DNA from: Heterostelium multicystogenum
Lineage: Eukaryota > Evosea > Eumycetozoa > Acytosteliales > Acytosteliaceae
DNA length: 64,000 bases
Reading direction: 5' to 3'
Assembly: GCA_003667245.1 (NCBI GenBank)
Contig: RCNN01000164.1
Location: 1-64,000 of the forward strand
A program made the position numbers and the translations under genes. The notes beneath the pieces were generated by a model. The model ran no database searches. It was not told the DNA's origin and saw nothing but the letters and a program-made list of their open reading frames with translations. This document shows, piece by piece, positions 12,513 to 24,900 of this stretch. Positions within the stretch are counted from its first letter, which is position 1. Each line of letters opens with the position of its first letter.

Positions 12513-13880
12513 ATTTGTATTAATCAATGGTCCCAAGTGTTAACAATCAATGTTTTTTGTTTGTTTTTTGGTTTTTGATCAAAAACAAAGTCCAACATTA
12601 ATTTCTAATGCTTAAGAGATATTTTTCCTAAATCACATTTATTTGTTTTTTTAAATTACAAATAATCAAATTAACATTATCAATCGAAGACATTGGAGAA
12701 TCGAATGATGAATAATCTTTAAAAATGATCATTAATTCATAAATAGAAAATGTTAATATTGGAAACAATTCTTATTTTCCTAATATTTAACGGTGTTGAA
12801 TTTCCCCAGTTAAATATTGTGAATATCATTAATTTTATAATAATAACAGAAAAGAAACAGACTTTTAAATATAGGTTGAATACTTATAGATTCCCAATAA
12901 CTTAATAATAATAATAACATTTTATTTTAATTTGTATTTTAATTCAATTGTTTTAGGAAAATATTTTACAAATAAAATAGTAATAATTAAAAGAATAGTG
13001 AAATTAATTTATAATAATAAACTTAAAAGTAATTCATTTTAAATATTCTCCAATACTTATTTGCACCAATATTTGACAAATAAAATAAAACAACCTAATT
13101 ATTTGATCTATTAATTTAATCAGATTAGTTTTTGTGGTGAATAGTGTGTTGTGAGTGGGGATGGAACCTTTAGGTTTTTATTGTTTTGTTTTTATATTAA
13201 AAAGGGGTAGATGTGTAAGTGTGTTGTTTCGTTTTGATAATACTATAAAATAGCTGAGGTGCAGAGGTGTAACGCTTGAACTGATGGGTGGTGTTCCAAG
13301 TATGCAAGTCATACTGACTCCACACAAACAATCTCTGCCGACAATCAACTGTTACCACACTCACACTCTATTATAAGTCAATATAGAAGAGTGAATACGA
13401 TAGGTGAACTAAAGTCAAAGATAATCTTTTACTTTAATATGAAATTACACACACATGAACTAATCGTTAAATCAAGAAAAAGATCTATTTGATTGTTCTT
13501 AAATATAGAATGTTATGTGCGTGTTTAGTTTAAAAATCGACATGTTCCACTAATCACATCACATGTTCATTTTAGTTTAAAAAAGTAGCTACTTTTATGG
13601 TTATGATGGTAACTCCCAACATTTTATTATTCTCATATTAGGTAACTAATTATTAAGAATCATGTTCTAATCAAATAATAGCAAAAGATAGAAGAGCTAT
13701 TGTTGTTGGATTGGTGGATCAACCCAACAATTAATATAATTGCATCAGAGTATGCTGTAGTTGATCAGACTGGAAAATCAGCTATAAATACAGCACTGAC
13801 CTGCATTTTGTTATATCATACAAAGTATACTTTAAATTCTTTATTATTAATAGTTGTTTAAAATATCATTTAATTTCAAT
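12513..13880. other. Divergent intergenic region
   Basis: About 1.4 kb, very A+T-rich for most of its length. From about 13130 it is G+C-richer and carries no open frame. It contains the TATA element of the CBM49 gene. Confidence 0.4.
13783..13790 (+). promoter_or_regulatory. TATA-box candidate for the CBM49 secreted protein gene
   Basis: TATAAATA lies about 90 bases upstream of the ATG at 13881, in a spacing normal for a dictyostelid core promoter. The transcription start is not mapped. Confidence 0.4.
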
Positions 13881-15257
13881 ATGAAATATTCAATCTTTCT
13901 TGTCTTGCTTGTAGTTGCTTCAGTCGGAATTGCCATGGCTGATGACGATGATGACCGTAGCTTTGGAAATGCTCCAGGAAGAAATGGATGGAACTTATGT
14001 AGACTTCCTCTAAAACCATTCTTCCTTGAAGCCAGACACAATACCAGTAGCTGCATTGGTATTTCTGGAAATGCATTATTAGAGGATGGATCACAAATAT
14101 CATTCCAAGGAAATCTAAAATATGATAATATTTCGAAAGACCTGATCCAATATGGAGATATTGTTTTTTTGAAGAGTTCCAACTTCCAATGCAATGATCA
14201 AGTACAGCTAAACCAACCATTCAGTGTCCTCAATGCAACATCATACTCTCAATTTAACATTAGTAGACAAGGTGATATCACTATTGGAAATGATACTGAT
14301 TCAATTGGATGTCTTTTTAAAAGAAAATCCACCTTTACTTTTGATCTTTCTGGAATACCATTTACTTTTGTTGTAAGTTTATTTTACTATAATACTAGAT
14401 TCATTATATTCACAAATATATTTTAGTTATATAAAAATAAACAATGCTCCCCATCTAATTTTGGTGACCAATGCTCTACTCCAACCCCAACTCCCACATC
14501 AACTCCAACTTCAACACCAAATGTAACTGTCACCCCAACTCCAACTGAGACTCCAACCTCTTCACCAAATGTAACTGTTACTCCAACTCCAACCGAGACT
14601 CCAACATCATCACCAAATGTTACTGTTACTCCAACTCCCACCGAGACTCCAACCTCTTCACCAAATGTTACTGTTACTCCAACTCCAACTGAAACCCCAA
14701 CTTCAACACCAAATGTTACTGTCACTCCAACTCCAACCGAGACTCCAACTTCAACACCAAATGTTACTGTTACTCCAACTCCAACCGAGACTCCAACCTC
14801 ATCACCAAATGTAACAGTCACTCCAACTCCAACTGAGACTCCAACCGAAACCCCAACTTCAACACCAAATATTACTGTTACCCCAACTCCAACTGAGACT
14901 CCAACTGAGACTCCAACATCATCACCAAATGTTACTGTTACTCCAACTCCAACTGAGACTCCATCCCCCAGCGTTTCAATTAAATTGAATGTTACTAACA
15001 AATGGCAAGAAGGAAATGCAACAGCATCACAATACAATGTCGATGTTACCAATAATGGTGAAACTGAAATTCAATCACTCACATTGACCGCAACTAACTT
15101 CCAGCCAACCAGCATCTGGAACATTGTCGATAATGGAAATGGTGAATACTCTCTACCAGCCGGCCAGTCGATTCAAGCCAAAGCAACCTACCAATGGGGA
15201 TTCATTACACTGTCAGAAAGTGAGCCTGTTTTTTCAGTTAAAACTAAACAAGTATAG
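13881..15257 (+). CDS. Secreted protein with TETPT linker and C-terminal CBM49 cellulose-binding domain
   Basis: Exons 13881-14372 and 14427-15257 (GTAAGT/TTTTAG, phase 0) give about 440 aa with no frameshift. A clear signal peptide (MKYSIFLVLLVVASVGIAMA) is followed by an Asp cluster. Next comes a ~140-residue Cys-containing domain of unknown type with several N-glycosylation sequons. A Thr/Pro linker of repeated TPTPTETPTSSPNVTV-like units follows. The last ~90 residues match CBM49: SIKLNVTNKW, YNVDVTNNGE, IWNIVDNG, LPAGQSIQA. CBM49 with TETPT repeats is known from dictyostelid cellulases and stalk/spore-coat matrix proteins. The likely role is binding cellulose in the extracellular matrix; no catalytic domain is visible. 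Confidence 0.85.
14475..14970 (+). repeat. Coding Thr/Pro tandem repeat (TPTPTETPT-SSPNVTV units)
   Basis: About ten imperfect units of roughly 48 bases encode a mucin-like, probably O-glycosylated spacer with embedded NVT sequons. The antisense strand is open over the same span (a Val/Gly-rich frame) purely because of the repeat. Confidence 0.85.
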
Positions 15258-15444
15258 ACTTAGTGTGCATTATATAGCCTGTAGCAATAGAACATCCATA
15301 TATACCTACAAATAACGACTATTTATTTTATATATATCAATCACTATTCAATAAATTATATCTATTATAAATTTGTTTGGATCATCAAATTAAGTAAGAA
15401 CAAGAAGCTTCTTGTAATTGTTGTTGTCTTTGGTTTTATTATTA

Positions 15445-16401
15445 TTATTTAGTTGCATTCTTATTGTGAATAATCTTTCCAAGAAGGGTTGGTTCTGTTA
15501 TCTTTGCGCTTGCCATATCTCCAATGTAGTAGGTGGTGGTTCCGTGTAGCTTGAGATAGAATGATTGTTTTTGGGGTTCAATGTCTCTGATTTGGTCGTT
15601 CTTCTTGACCTGAGTGAATTTGTTGATTGTAACGGTTCGTGATACCTTTGGATTACCGAATTGATTATATGTTACCAACTCAACAACACGTCCCTTATTG
15701 AATGTATATATTTGAGCAATTGATCTTCTTGCATATTGTCTAAAACCCGACGATTAATATCTATGATGCATTCCTTATGTTTCCTATCAACTAGGAGAAC
15801 TTACCTAAAGAAATAAAAGGTGGCACCAACAAAAGCAGTACCTAGACCCAAGGTTAAGAATGTTTCGAACATAGATGGGTCATCCTTGTGAAAGTATACA
15901 TCGACCACACCCAGGAGAAGTCCAACCTGAATGAATGAAACCAAAGACAAAGCCTTGTATTTGAATGGCTTAATATCTTCAAAAAATCAATACTTTAGAA
16001 TCGGTTGAATAGTGGCTTTCATTGTCGTTGTTGTTGCCGCTGCTATTACTGTTGTTTGCGTTGCTGCCACTGGCGTTAGTTGTGTTGTTGTTTGTTGAAC
16101 TGTAAGATCTGCTATTGTTATTGGCGTTATTGATGCTCTCGCTGTTACTATTTATATATATTTGTTGTTGTTGTTGTGGGAACTTCATATTACACACACA
16201 GTTATGATCATGATTGTGATTGATCAGTATTTTCTTTTTGGTCGAAGAGCTATGAATCAATCGTGCTATTGATGCAAACTGCTGTCTATTTAGTGTAGCG
16301 AAATGCTGGGTAGCCGATGGTGAGGATGGTAATACACCATTCAATACAACAGTGTTCAACCTATAGCCATTTCTGTACAGATAATTTATGTTTCTATTCA
16401 T
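15445..16401 (-). CDS. TMEM223-like mitochondrial membrane protein (tentative)
   Basis: Exons 16401-15805 and 15739-15445 join in phase (TTTAG|GTAAGT donor). One T too many in the T6 run near 15980 breaks the frame; with five T's the protein is about 296 aa. The N-terminus is Arg-rich and amphipathic, as in a mitochondrial presequence, and is followed by an Asn/Ser low-complexity linker. Then come two hydrophobic segments (ALSLVSFIQVGLLLGVVDVY and a Gly-rich one ending FVGATFYFF) and a beta-rich tail (VVELVTYNQFGNPKVSRTV). This two-TM plus C-terminal-domain layout is that of the TMEM70/TMEM186/TMEM223 group, inner-membrane assembly factors of the respiratory chain. Family assignment is moderate. 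Confidence 0.5.
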
Positions 16402-17619
16402 TTCTGCTTCTAATGAAAATGATTACCATTCAAATTGATTCTCATCAAAACCTAAAAAACGAATCAGATGATTGTTGGGAGAGCTTCCAAAATTTTAATA
16501 AAATCAAAACTTTGCCTATGCAAAAATTAGGCAATCAATAGATTTGAAAAAAACACATAATTATTCATCTTTCAGTTTCAACAAATACTAAGTCCAACTA
16601 CTTCCAATATAAATAAAAAATACGTTGAATTTGTTATAAATACAATATGATTTTTATTTAATTTCAAAATTAAGGATGCCATCAAAGACTCATGGACAGA
16701 ATCAAGTTTAAAAAGTTTATTCATAAAATACTATATTAATATCTTTTAAAAAGAGTTATGTTAGTTTAAATGTTAGAAGATAAAAGATAATGCGACAATA
16801 AAAATAATAATAGTATTATATTTTATATATTCAGAAATAGGTTAGATCAACCGTTTTCATTTCATTTAGGTTTCAGAGAGATTCCCATATATAAAATTCA
16901 TCATCTAAATAAAATATAATACTACTACTATTTATGTTGTTGTTTAATGAGACTTTGAAAACATACCTGTGGTCAACCAGAATAATGACTAAACTTTGGT
17001 CATAGCTCTAGTTTTATTGTGCATTCTGATCAAACCAAAAAACTAAAAAAAAAATAAAAAGAAATCTTTTTAAAAAAAATAGGTCAAAATTGTAATTGTC
17101 ATCTACGAACTTCTAAAAGTACTTTTAAGATCCACACGAGATAAAGATAAGATTAATTAATGGTATTATTATTATTGTATAAACAATATATTCATTTGTG
17201 TGTTGTTTTTATAAATTGAAAGAGTGTTATGTTAAACATTGTTATGCATTTCTAAAATACACACACTTAAAATACTATGAGCTAACAGTAACTGAGAAAC
17301 ATAACTTTCCACAAAAGTATCTCATTTTTTTATCAAATATTGGTGGAAAAAGTGAATTTTGTCATAATGCATTGCAAATAGATATTATTAACATCTATTA
17401 CTATTTTCCTTTTTATTATTATAAACAAAGAGAGATATATATCTTTATCATATATTTGTATTTTTATTACTAGATTTCATATTATTATTACTGTATAGTT
17501 TTGTGATTGAATATTGTATATTATTATTACTTTTTTTTATCTTGTAATTATTTATTTAGTATTATTATTATTATTATTTGTTATTTTAATTATTATTGTT
17601 TGTTTTTTTTTTGATCATC
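16402..17619. other. Divergent intergenic region
   Basis: About 1.2 kb of A+T-rich sequence with no supported exon. An oligo-dT tract (about 17602-17612) sits immediately before the HMG-box ATG, as often seen at dictyostelid transcription starts. Confidence 0.45.
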
Positions 17620-18710
17620 ATGACAAAGACTTCTACTAATACAAACTTGACAACTACTTCAACTGTTTCGAATGGAGGTTCTGATAAGAAAGTTAAAAAG
17701 GGTGGTGTAAAATCAAAGAAGAATGCTGCTGAACAAAACCAGTGGTGCCTGTTGCTACTGAGAGTTCTGCTGATGCTGAGGAAGGAGTAGATTCGCTCCA
17801 GAAGGAGATTCAACAGTTTAAGTTGAAGTCAAAGATGCAACGTGAGGAGCATGAGAGAGAAATGAAGAAGAAGAAAGACCAACAACACTCGGCTGCTGCA
17901 TCTGGTTCTGCTCATGACACTCATCACCATGCTGCTCCTGGTGCTGCACAGACAAATCTCACCGGTGTGAAAAGATCAAAGCCACTTCTTCCAACTCCAG
18001 CATATCAATATTTTAAAGATGCCAACAGTTCCAAGTCGAACGGATGGTGCCAAGAGATGTGGCGTGGAATGGACGATTTGGCAAAGAGACCATTCTATGA
18101 GAAGGCTGAGGAGGACAAACGTCGTTATCAAACACAAATGGCAGAGTATGAGAAAATTCATGCCCAAGTAGTTAATTCTCATCACAAGGTACAAAAGAAA
18201 GATAAAAAGAAGAGAGGTACCGCTGACGACGATGAAAGTAAAGAGTCTGCCTCAACCAAAAAGACAACTGACGACGAAGAGGAAGACAAAGTCACTTTGA
18301 AAAAAGAAAAAAGAATGGCAAAGAAGAACAAGAGTGTATTATCACAATCACCATCTTGGAATAATGCTACAACATCACAACCAAAGCCAGCTCCCACCAA
18401 CTCATATGAATTGCAAACAAATACAAATAGAAAAGTTCATCCAATGTATGAAGAGGAGGATGATGATGAAGATGAAGATGAAAACGAAGAAGAAGAAGAA
18501 AATGAAGACTGTGAAGAAAGTGATGAGGATAGTGAGGAAGAGGAAGATGATGATGAAGATTGCGAAGAAGAAGAAGAAGAGCATGTTCAATATGACGATG
18601 AAGGATATGCAGATGAAGAAGACGAAGGATACGCAGAGTTGAAGAGAGGTTTCAAATCACGTGGAGCACCTCAAAGAAAACAGAAATTCGGTAAGAGATG
18701 GAACAAATAG
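17620..18710 (+). CDS. HMG-box protein with acidic tail
   Basis: Starting at ATG 17620, the frame shifts once at the A-run near 17735; one extra A restores a ~363-aa protein. It has a Lys-rich N-terminus, a charged helical stretch, then an HMG box: KRSKPLLPTPAYQYFKDA, an invariant Trp, and AKRPFYEKAEEDKRRYQTQM. The C-terminal third has Lys-rich patches and a long Glu/Asp tract, ending FGKRWNK. HMG-box proteins bend DNA non-sequence-specifically in chromatin; acidic tails modulate this. The stop at 18708-18710 is followed in the same frame by more open sequence (see the next entry). Confidence 0.8.
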
Positions 18711-18713
18711 AGG

Positions 18714-18952
18714 ATGGCACAACAACGTGATCCATTGTACAATATTCAAGAGCGCAAACCAAAATCAAAATGGTTCATATTGTAAATAAATCAATCAGAT
18801 CGAAGCTGATTCAGATAAACATTATTTTCATTTATTTTTATTTTCCCAGTTGTAGTTTTTTTGATGATTCTGAAAGTGATGATCTTTTTGGGTCCATCAA
18901 TTGGGTCGCACAACTACCAAAATGTTCAGAATTGATTAGCACTCAAAGATAA
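18714..18952 (+). CDS. Tiny two-exon ORF (56 aa) between HMG-box and RUS genes
   Basis: Exons 18714-18781 and 18850-18952 (GTAAAT donor, TTTCCCAG acceptor) join in matching phase. They encode a short protein starting MAQQRDPLYNIQERKPKSKW and then an Asp/Ser-rich tail. No family is recognised. It begins 3 nt after the HMG-box stop and in the same frame, and ends 2 nt before the RUS gene ATG. It could be an independent small gene, a C-terminal extension of the HMG-box protein behind an in-frame TAG, or an upstream ORF of the RUS transcript. Confidence 0.4.
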
Positions 18953-18954
18953 TC

Positions 18955-20590
18955 ATGTTTAGAGTCGCCGCTGTTAACAAAGACTTATTTATCTCAACTT
19001 TAGCTAGAGCTTCATTTGCTAGCAGGCTGGGAATACGGAGATATTCTTCCTCGATCAAAGAGATACACCATGGAGTTGTTAAGAAACAATATTCTCAATC
19101 GTTGGATGATCATCGTAAATTGATTGTAAACAACAATAACACCATCAGTAAGGGTAGTGGTACTGAGGTGGAGTTTACCCCTTCTGCTTTTGGAGGACAA
19201 TCACTGAGAGATAAATGGTTCGGAACATTTAAAACACTGTTCTTGCCCAGTGGATATCCAGAGTCTGTCTCACCAGACTATGCATCCTATCAACGTTGGA
19301 TATTTGTTCAAAATACATTAGGATCAGTAACATATATGCTTTCTACTCATGCCCTGCTTACATCGGTTGGAGTTGGTTTGACAGCCTCTCTACCATTCTC
19401 TGCTGCTATTTCATGGGTACTAAAAGACGGGTTGGGAGCAGCTGCACTCGTCTTATTTGCAAGTCGATACAGTACATCTCTGGACTACGATCTCAAGAGA
19501 TTCAAATTTAGAGGCGATCTTCTCCATAACTTTGGTGTATTCGTATGTAGATTAGGTTATTCTTGGAGATTGAAAAATATCTAATCGATTCATTGATTAC
19601 TCTTTTAGCTCGAAACATGTACACCCTTCCTGCCTGGATATTTCTTGTTGATGGCATCAATCTCCAATCTTGCTAAGGGTATTGCTGGACTTATCTATGG
19701 ATCGACAAGAGCATCGTTGCACAAATCGTTTGCACTCAAAGAGAACATTGGAGATATCACTGCCAAATACCAGTCTCAGGCAATGACTTCCTATTTGACA
19801 GGTATGGCTATTGGTACATCGTTTGGTTTGCTCATGGTCCATATGACAACACTCATGAATTTGTCAGCGGTCTTTTCTCTTTCAATGGTACACATGTATT
19901 GTGGATATCGAGCAATCAAATCTATTCGATTCAAGACTTTGAATATGCAGCGTTCAGCTATTCTTATCAAACAGTGGTTTGCTACAAACGGAACAGAGCT
20001 ACTCTCAGTTGACCAAGTAAATAGCAAAGAGGAGTAGGTACCTCCAATCGCTTAGTTAGTTAGATTATTATCTGATCACGTTGATACTAATCGATTATTT
20101 CTATGATTTCAGCTTTATGTTGCCACAGAAGATGGTTGATAGAATTAATATCGCATTTGGAGTATCGCTTGAGGATGCATTTGATATCAAGCAAGACACC
20201 GATATTGTTGCATTCATAAAGAGTAACTGTAAATCAACATCAATGCCAGACAGTGGAAGTAATTACAAATATAGATATATATTGAAAGTACAAAGCTTGG
20301 CTGATGATAAATCAAGAAAGTATCAGGTGGTAGTCGTTGAAAACAGTACATTAGAAAGCACTGATACTCAGATCGATAACTACAATTTAATACTATTAAA
20401 ATCATATTTCCATGCTCTTAAGATTGAGCATTCATCTCAACATGCATCTTTGGATCAAGCACAACTACAGCAGATTAGCAGTGAAGTCGATCACCAATTT
20501 AATGATTTCTACAGCGCGCTTTTGAAAAAGAATCAATGGAATACATCATATATTTTATTTGAAACCAATGATATTAAATTAATGTTATAG
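18955..20590 (+). CDS. RUS family protein (DUF647, root UVB sensitive-like)
   Basis: Three exons, 18955-19542, 19609-20033 and 20113-20590, join in phase to 496 aa without frameshift. The N-terminus is Arg/Ser-rich and may be a mitochondrial presequence. The DUF647 core is clear: YPESVSPDYASYQRW, FRGDLLHNFGVFLETCTPF, KGIAGLIYGSTRASLHKSFA, NIGDITAKYQSQ. A C-terminal GVSLEDA region follows. The family comprises predicted membrane proteins; plant RUS1/RUS2 act in vitamin B6/auxin-linked seedling responses, and the molecular function elsewhere is unknown. The donor at 20034 (GTAGGT) lies just ahead of an in-frame TAG and gives the correct phase into exon 3. Confidence 0.85.
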
Positions 20591-20692
20591 AATAAAATTA
20601 AGCTACATGTATGTAATTTCTTTCAATAGATGTGTTTCCCAGCTCCTTTTGGTACTTGACCTCCATGATGAATAACTTTTTAGCATTTCCAA

Positions 20693-21519
20693 TTAAACCA
20701 TTGGCATTGGATCAAGGAAAGATGGCTCACAATAGTTTTCCATACAACCATCTTCATCGCGAAGAGAGACCGTTCTGAAATTAGAGGGGCATGGTCCTGG
20801 GGTTTGGCAATCTGTTCTGATTGGTACACAATAGTTTTGCATAAACACAACGCAACTCATCACGGTAGTATGTCATTGTTTCACCTTCAGGACATGTGGT
20901 GTTTCCAACCTTTCCACACATTTTGTTGTTGTCTTTAACATTTACAAATAGGTTTTCTATCCTAAAGGAGTCACCAGTAAACACACCTTGAACAATGGCT
21001 AACTTCTCATTCAAAATATAGTCCAAGTATCTAGTATCTCGGATTCCGATTTCTTTATAGATTCTTTGAGCAGATTTTACAGGGTGTCCTCCTTGTACTG
21101 GGATCAAACATGGAGCATTTACGGATTGGGGACAGTTGTTTTGTTCATAGAAATAGAAGTTTCCATATGATAGAGGCAATCGTTGTTCTAATAGATTTGG
21201 GTATTTTCTGAAGAGAGAAACAATATCCAAGTGAGATATGGTGTCATATTGGGAGTAAACTAAATTTCCTACAACCAATGCTTCATTTGGTTCTGCACTG
21301 GAAAGCAAGCTTGAGTTAAAGTTGGTCTCAATAAAAATTCTGGGGACTGGAATACCATTGATATTGTATTAACTTTGTTTAATAAATAAGCTGGGCATAC
21401 TGAACAAGATTGACCGGAGCTTCTAGCCAAATAATATTCCAACTCTCTTGCTTGGGAATTTTGGGACAATATTGCCACTAATAAATAACTAAAAATTTAA
21501 TAGATTTAAATGATAACAT
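20693..21519 (-). CDS. Secreted Cys-rich protein, unknown family
   Basis: Starting at ATG 21519, a hydrophobic signal peptide appears once a T is restored near 21483. Two further shifts, near 21365 and 20833, link the segments to about 275 aa. The mature part has a CSVCPAYLLNKV motif near the N-terminus. The C-terminus is Cys-rich (MCGKVGNTTCPEGE, then TDCQTPGPCPSNF, CMENYCEPSF), ending PMPMV. Spaced Cys pairs and sequons suggest a disulfide-bonded extracellular protein. No domain is recognised. A TATA-like element lies about 60 bases upstream. Confidence 0.55.
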
Positions 21520-21990
21520 TTGTAAAGTTGTTTGTATTGAATAGAGTTGAATGAAGTCAATGGTTCGAACTTGCATTTTTATAGTAGTTTATTTGTTTGT
21601 CCCTCATCCATTTTATCCCTGTTTCTGATTGAAAAGTGATAAATTGTGGTGAAGAATCAATCAAAATTGATTCACTTTGCAAATCCCTCAAAATAAACCC
21701 CTAATATTGAAGAGTTTTGGAATTTACCACTAAAATGTTATTATTATCAGGGACTAACTAATTTAATTTCCATTATTCTTGTTATTTGTATTTGATGAAG
21801 AAATAAATGACAAAGATGAAAATAAATAAATTTAATTTAATTTGTTTTTTTTTTTTTGATATATTTTTGGCTCTTCCGGAACGTTTTTTTAAGATTGGTT
21901 TGCTTACAATTAAGTTTTTAAAAAATTAATTTTATTATTGATCATAAAGATTTTTTCATAACAGTTTTTGATTTTTTTAATCAAACAAAA
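21520..21990. other. Divergent intergenic region
   Basis: About 470 bases separating the minus-strand secreted gene from the first lectin/TIG/EGF gene. It is A+T-rich with a T11 tract near 21845 and no coding sequence. Confidence 0.45.
21576..21583 (-). promoter_or_regulatory. TATA-box candidate for the secreted Cys-rich gene
   Basis: On the minus strand the sequence reads TATAAAAA about 57-64 bases upstream of the ATG at 21519. Confidence 0.35.
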
Positions 21991-24900
21991 ATGATTAAAT
22001 ATAAAAGATATTTTTCTAGTAGTAATATTTGTAACATTAGTTTCACAAAGTTTGGGTAATGAAATTTTCATACCCCCTTGGTCTATCACAGGGAATTCTT
22101 ATGTTTTTGTGAATAAGACTCAATCATATGGATTATCAATTGCGACTTGTACGGAATATGGTTACATAGCAACACTCTCAACAAAGTTAGAGGCAGATTA
22201 CATATACGAAAAATTGAAATCGAATTCTGTTGGCAATGCAGTATTTTGGATTGGTGCTCAGTCATCTATTTCCCAAGGCAATGGCTTTAGCTACGAAATT
22301 GGTTCACCTTTGTCTCTAAAGTTGATGTACACCACTCAAAATGATACTTGCACAACCTATTGTCCATGGGGACCAGGTGAACCTAGACCTCTCGAAAAAG
22401 AATTGGGTGTGGCTGCATTTTCAGGAAATGATAAGATTTACCTAAGATCATTATCAATGACAATGGAGCTTCCTACACTGTGTGTCGTTTATAAAGGATA
22501 CATTGCTTATCAATCTTCAACTATCCCAACAATAGGCGGAGCGGTTGACTTTACTTTAAGTTCATCGAATGATACCAGCTTTAAAGGATCACTTCAAAGC
22601 CTAAAATATCCGTCTATCAATATTCAGCTCAGTAAAATAAACCAATATACATTTGTCATACCACCGGGTGTTGGATTTTGGAAATACAATTTTCAAGTTA
22701 GGTTTGGTGAAGGACCTATTCAAACAATTGTTGGAATATTTCAATATCAAGGTAATTTCTATCAGTTATCAATATATATTGGAAGCTAATACAATCTTCA
22801 TAAATAGCTCCTTCTATTATAGGATTTACACCAAGATTTAACAAAGGAGAAATTGTAACAATTAGAGGTTTGAATTTTGGTACGGATTCTTCTTTGATTT
22901 CAGTTTACTTTGGAAAAGACTCGGAGAAAATTAGTTGTATCCAAGCAGAGTTTAAGAGTGCAGATCAAATTACTTGTATTTTAATGAACAATATTGTATC
23001 TCTATATCCATTGAGCATCGATGTAGATGGTGTTGTAACAACTTCCACCAGGGCACCCATATATGTAGATAAAGTTAGCCTTCTTCCTCCAGATTTTTCA
23101 GTGTTCAACCTACCTGTGAATCTATCAACATACTCAAGCTTCAATCTTAATGATGATTCAGATAACAGTTTTGTTGGTATCATTTCTAATCAAAACCAAT
23201 ACGAAATACTCAAAAAGATACTACCTAATACCAATGTTGCATATGGTATTAGAAAGTATATTGGTAAATTCTACTATCTCAATGGTCCTCTAGCTGGGAC
23301 ATTAGCAGTTCCAATTATAGGTAGCGATTCTTCAACTGATTCAGGAATACCTCTCTATCTTAATACTAGCTCTGGATTGCTTATTGATGGCACCCTATCA
23401 TCTGAGAGCCACCCATACATCATACAATACACATCAAAGACAACCTGCAGGATTGTAGGCTTTTCAAACCAATGCATCGAATATTGAAGCTGGATATGCT
23501 ATTTTTCAGATTTCAGTTAATGAAACGATAACTCAAATGAGAGCTGAAGGATTTCAAATTCTGAATACCATTATCAATCATTTCAACCAAACTTCTTTGA
23601 CTATTAATATTCCAGCAAGTTCAATTTCTCAATACATACATTTTGTTTTTAACGGATACAACCCAACCAATCCCATTTTATATAGAAATATTTTATATCG
23701 TAAGTAGTCAATTAGTTATCATTGGTACAAACGACTAATTGCTTTATCTTGAAAAGTTCCTATCATTACAAGTTATCAATCAACCATTAAGCAGAACGAA
23801 TATGGCAAAGTCACTATTATTGGAAACTATTTTACTAATGATTCCTTAGTTTCAATAGGTGGAGTATTATGTGACTCATTGAACTTTTTGAACTTACAAA
23901 CTGTGGTTTGTGATTTCAATGGCACTCCTATTGGAGGAAAGGATGCATTGCCGATCACCATAATTAATGGTGCAGGACAATATACATCATTTACATTCTT
24001 TTATAAACAATATTTCGAATGTAGCAACCCAACATGCTCCGGAAATGGAGTTTGTAATAATGATAACGGTCAATGCCAATGCAATGCAGGATATTTCTTG
24101 TCAGATTGCTCAATGAAACAACAAACAACACCTCCACCACCTCCCATGGTAAATGACAATGGTGGTGCCATCTTGGTCAAGAAGAATGACAGTGCCGAAA
24201 CGTCAAAGTTCAACATTGATATTCAATATCTCAGAGAGATCAACTCCGATGGAATCACACAAAGACTTGTCAATGTTTCTGACATCAATTGGACTTCAAT
24301 CAAATCAAATGATTCATCATCGTACTTGTATCAAGGCCAAATATCCAACAGTGACTCAACAATAGATTTGAAAGTCAGCATTTTCAACGCATCATCATCG
24401 ATCGAGTTTGCAGGTGAGACAATCAAAATGGATGAAAACTCTGTCAAATTCCAAGTGACAATCAAGAATTGGGGTTTCAAAGATAAATTGAACACTTTGG
24501 AAGTAATTTATGCTGCACAATTACTTCAAAAGAATGATATTTGTTCGAAACCAGACGTATTATCAGATGGTTCATCTGAAAACTCAGTATCATGGTATCA
24601 GGTTCAAATTGGATCATCGATTCTCTCAGCCAGATTTGCTCGATATCTGTTTATCAATGACAGAATAAGCAAAAGTGTTGTGAAATTACTTGATTCCGAA
24701 ACAGACCCATTGTATCAGATGATTCAATCGGATCAATCGAAGTATACTTTGTTGACTTCAATCGAAGTTCCATATTTCGACAGTGAATGTATTTTAGATC
24801 CAAACTTTTCCTTGTTGTTGACCGATGATCCTGATTCAGATCAATGTAAGTCCAAAGAAAACAAATGGAAAATCCCAGTGATTGTTGTTTGTTCAGTTGT

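Noticed and set aside
13265..13345. Possible C/D-box snoRNA (CTGATGG and CTGA near each other)
   Set aside because: The C box is non-canonical, there is no terminal stem and no guide complement could be shown.
14423..15052. Long minus-strand open frame with VGVGVTVTFG-type repeats
   Set aside because: It is the antisense of the Thr/Pro repeat of the CBM49 gene; repeat composition keeps the opposite strand open.
18689..18710. A 20-nt GTAAGAG...TAG string at the end of the HMG-box gene as an intron
   Set aside because: Far too short to splice, and removing it leads quickly to a stop.
21551..21585. GGTTCGAAC, a T-loop-like string suggesting a tRNA
   Set aside because: The flanking bases do not form a T stem and no cloverleaf can be drawn; likewise GATTCGAAT near 46471.
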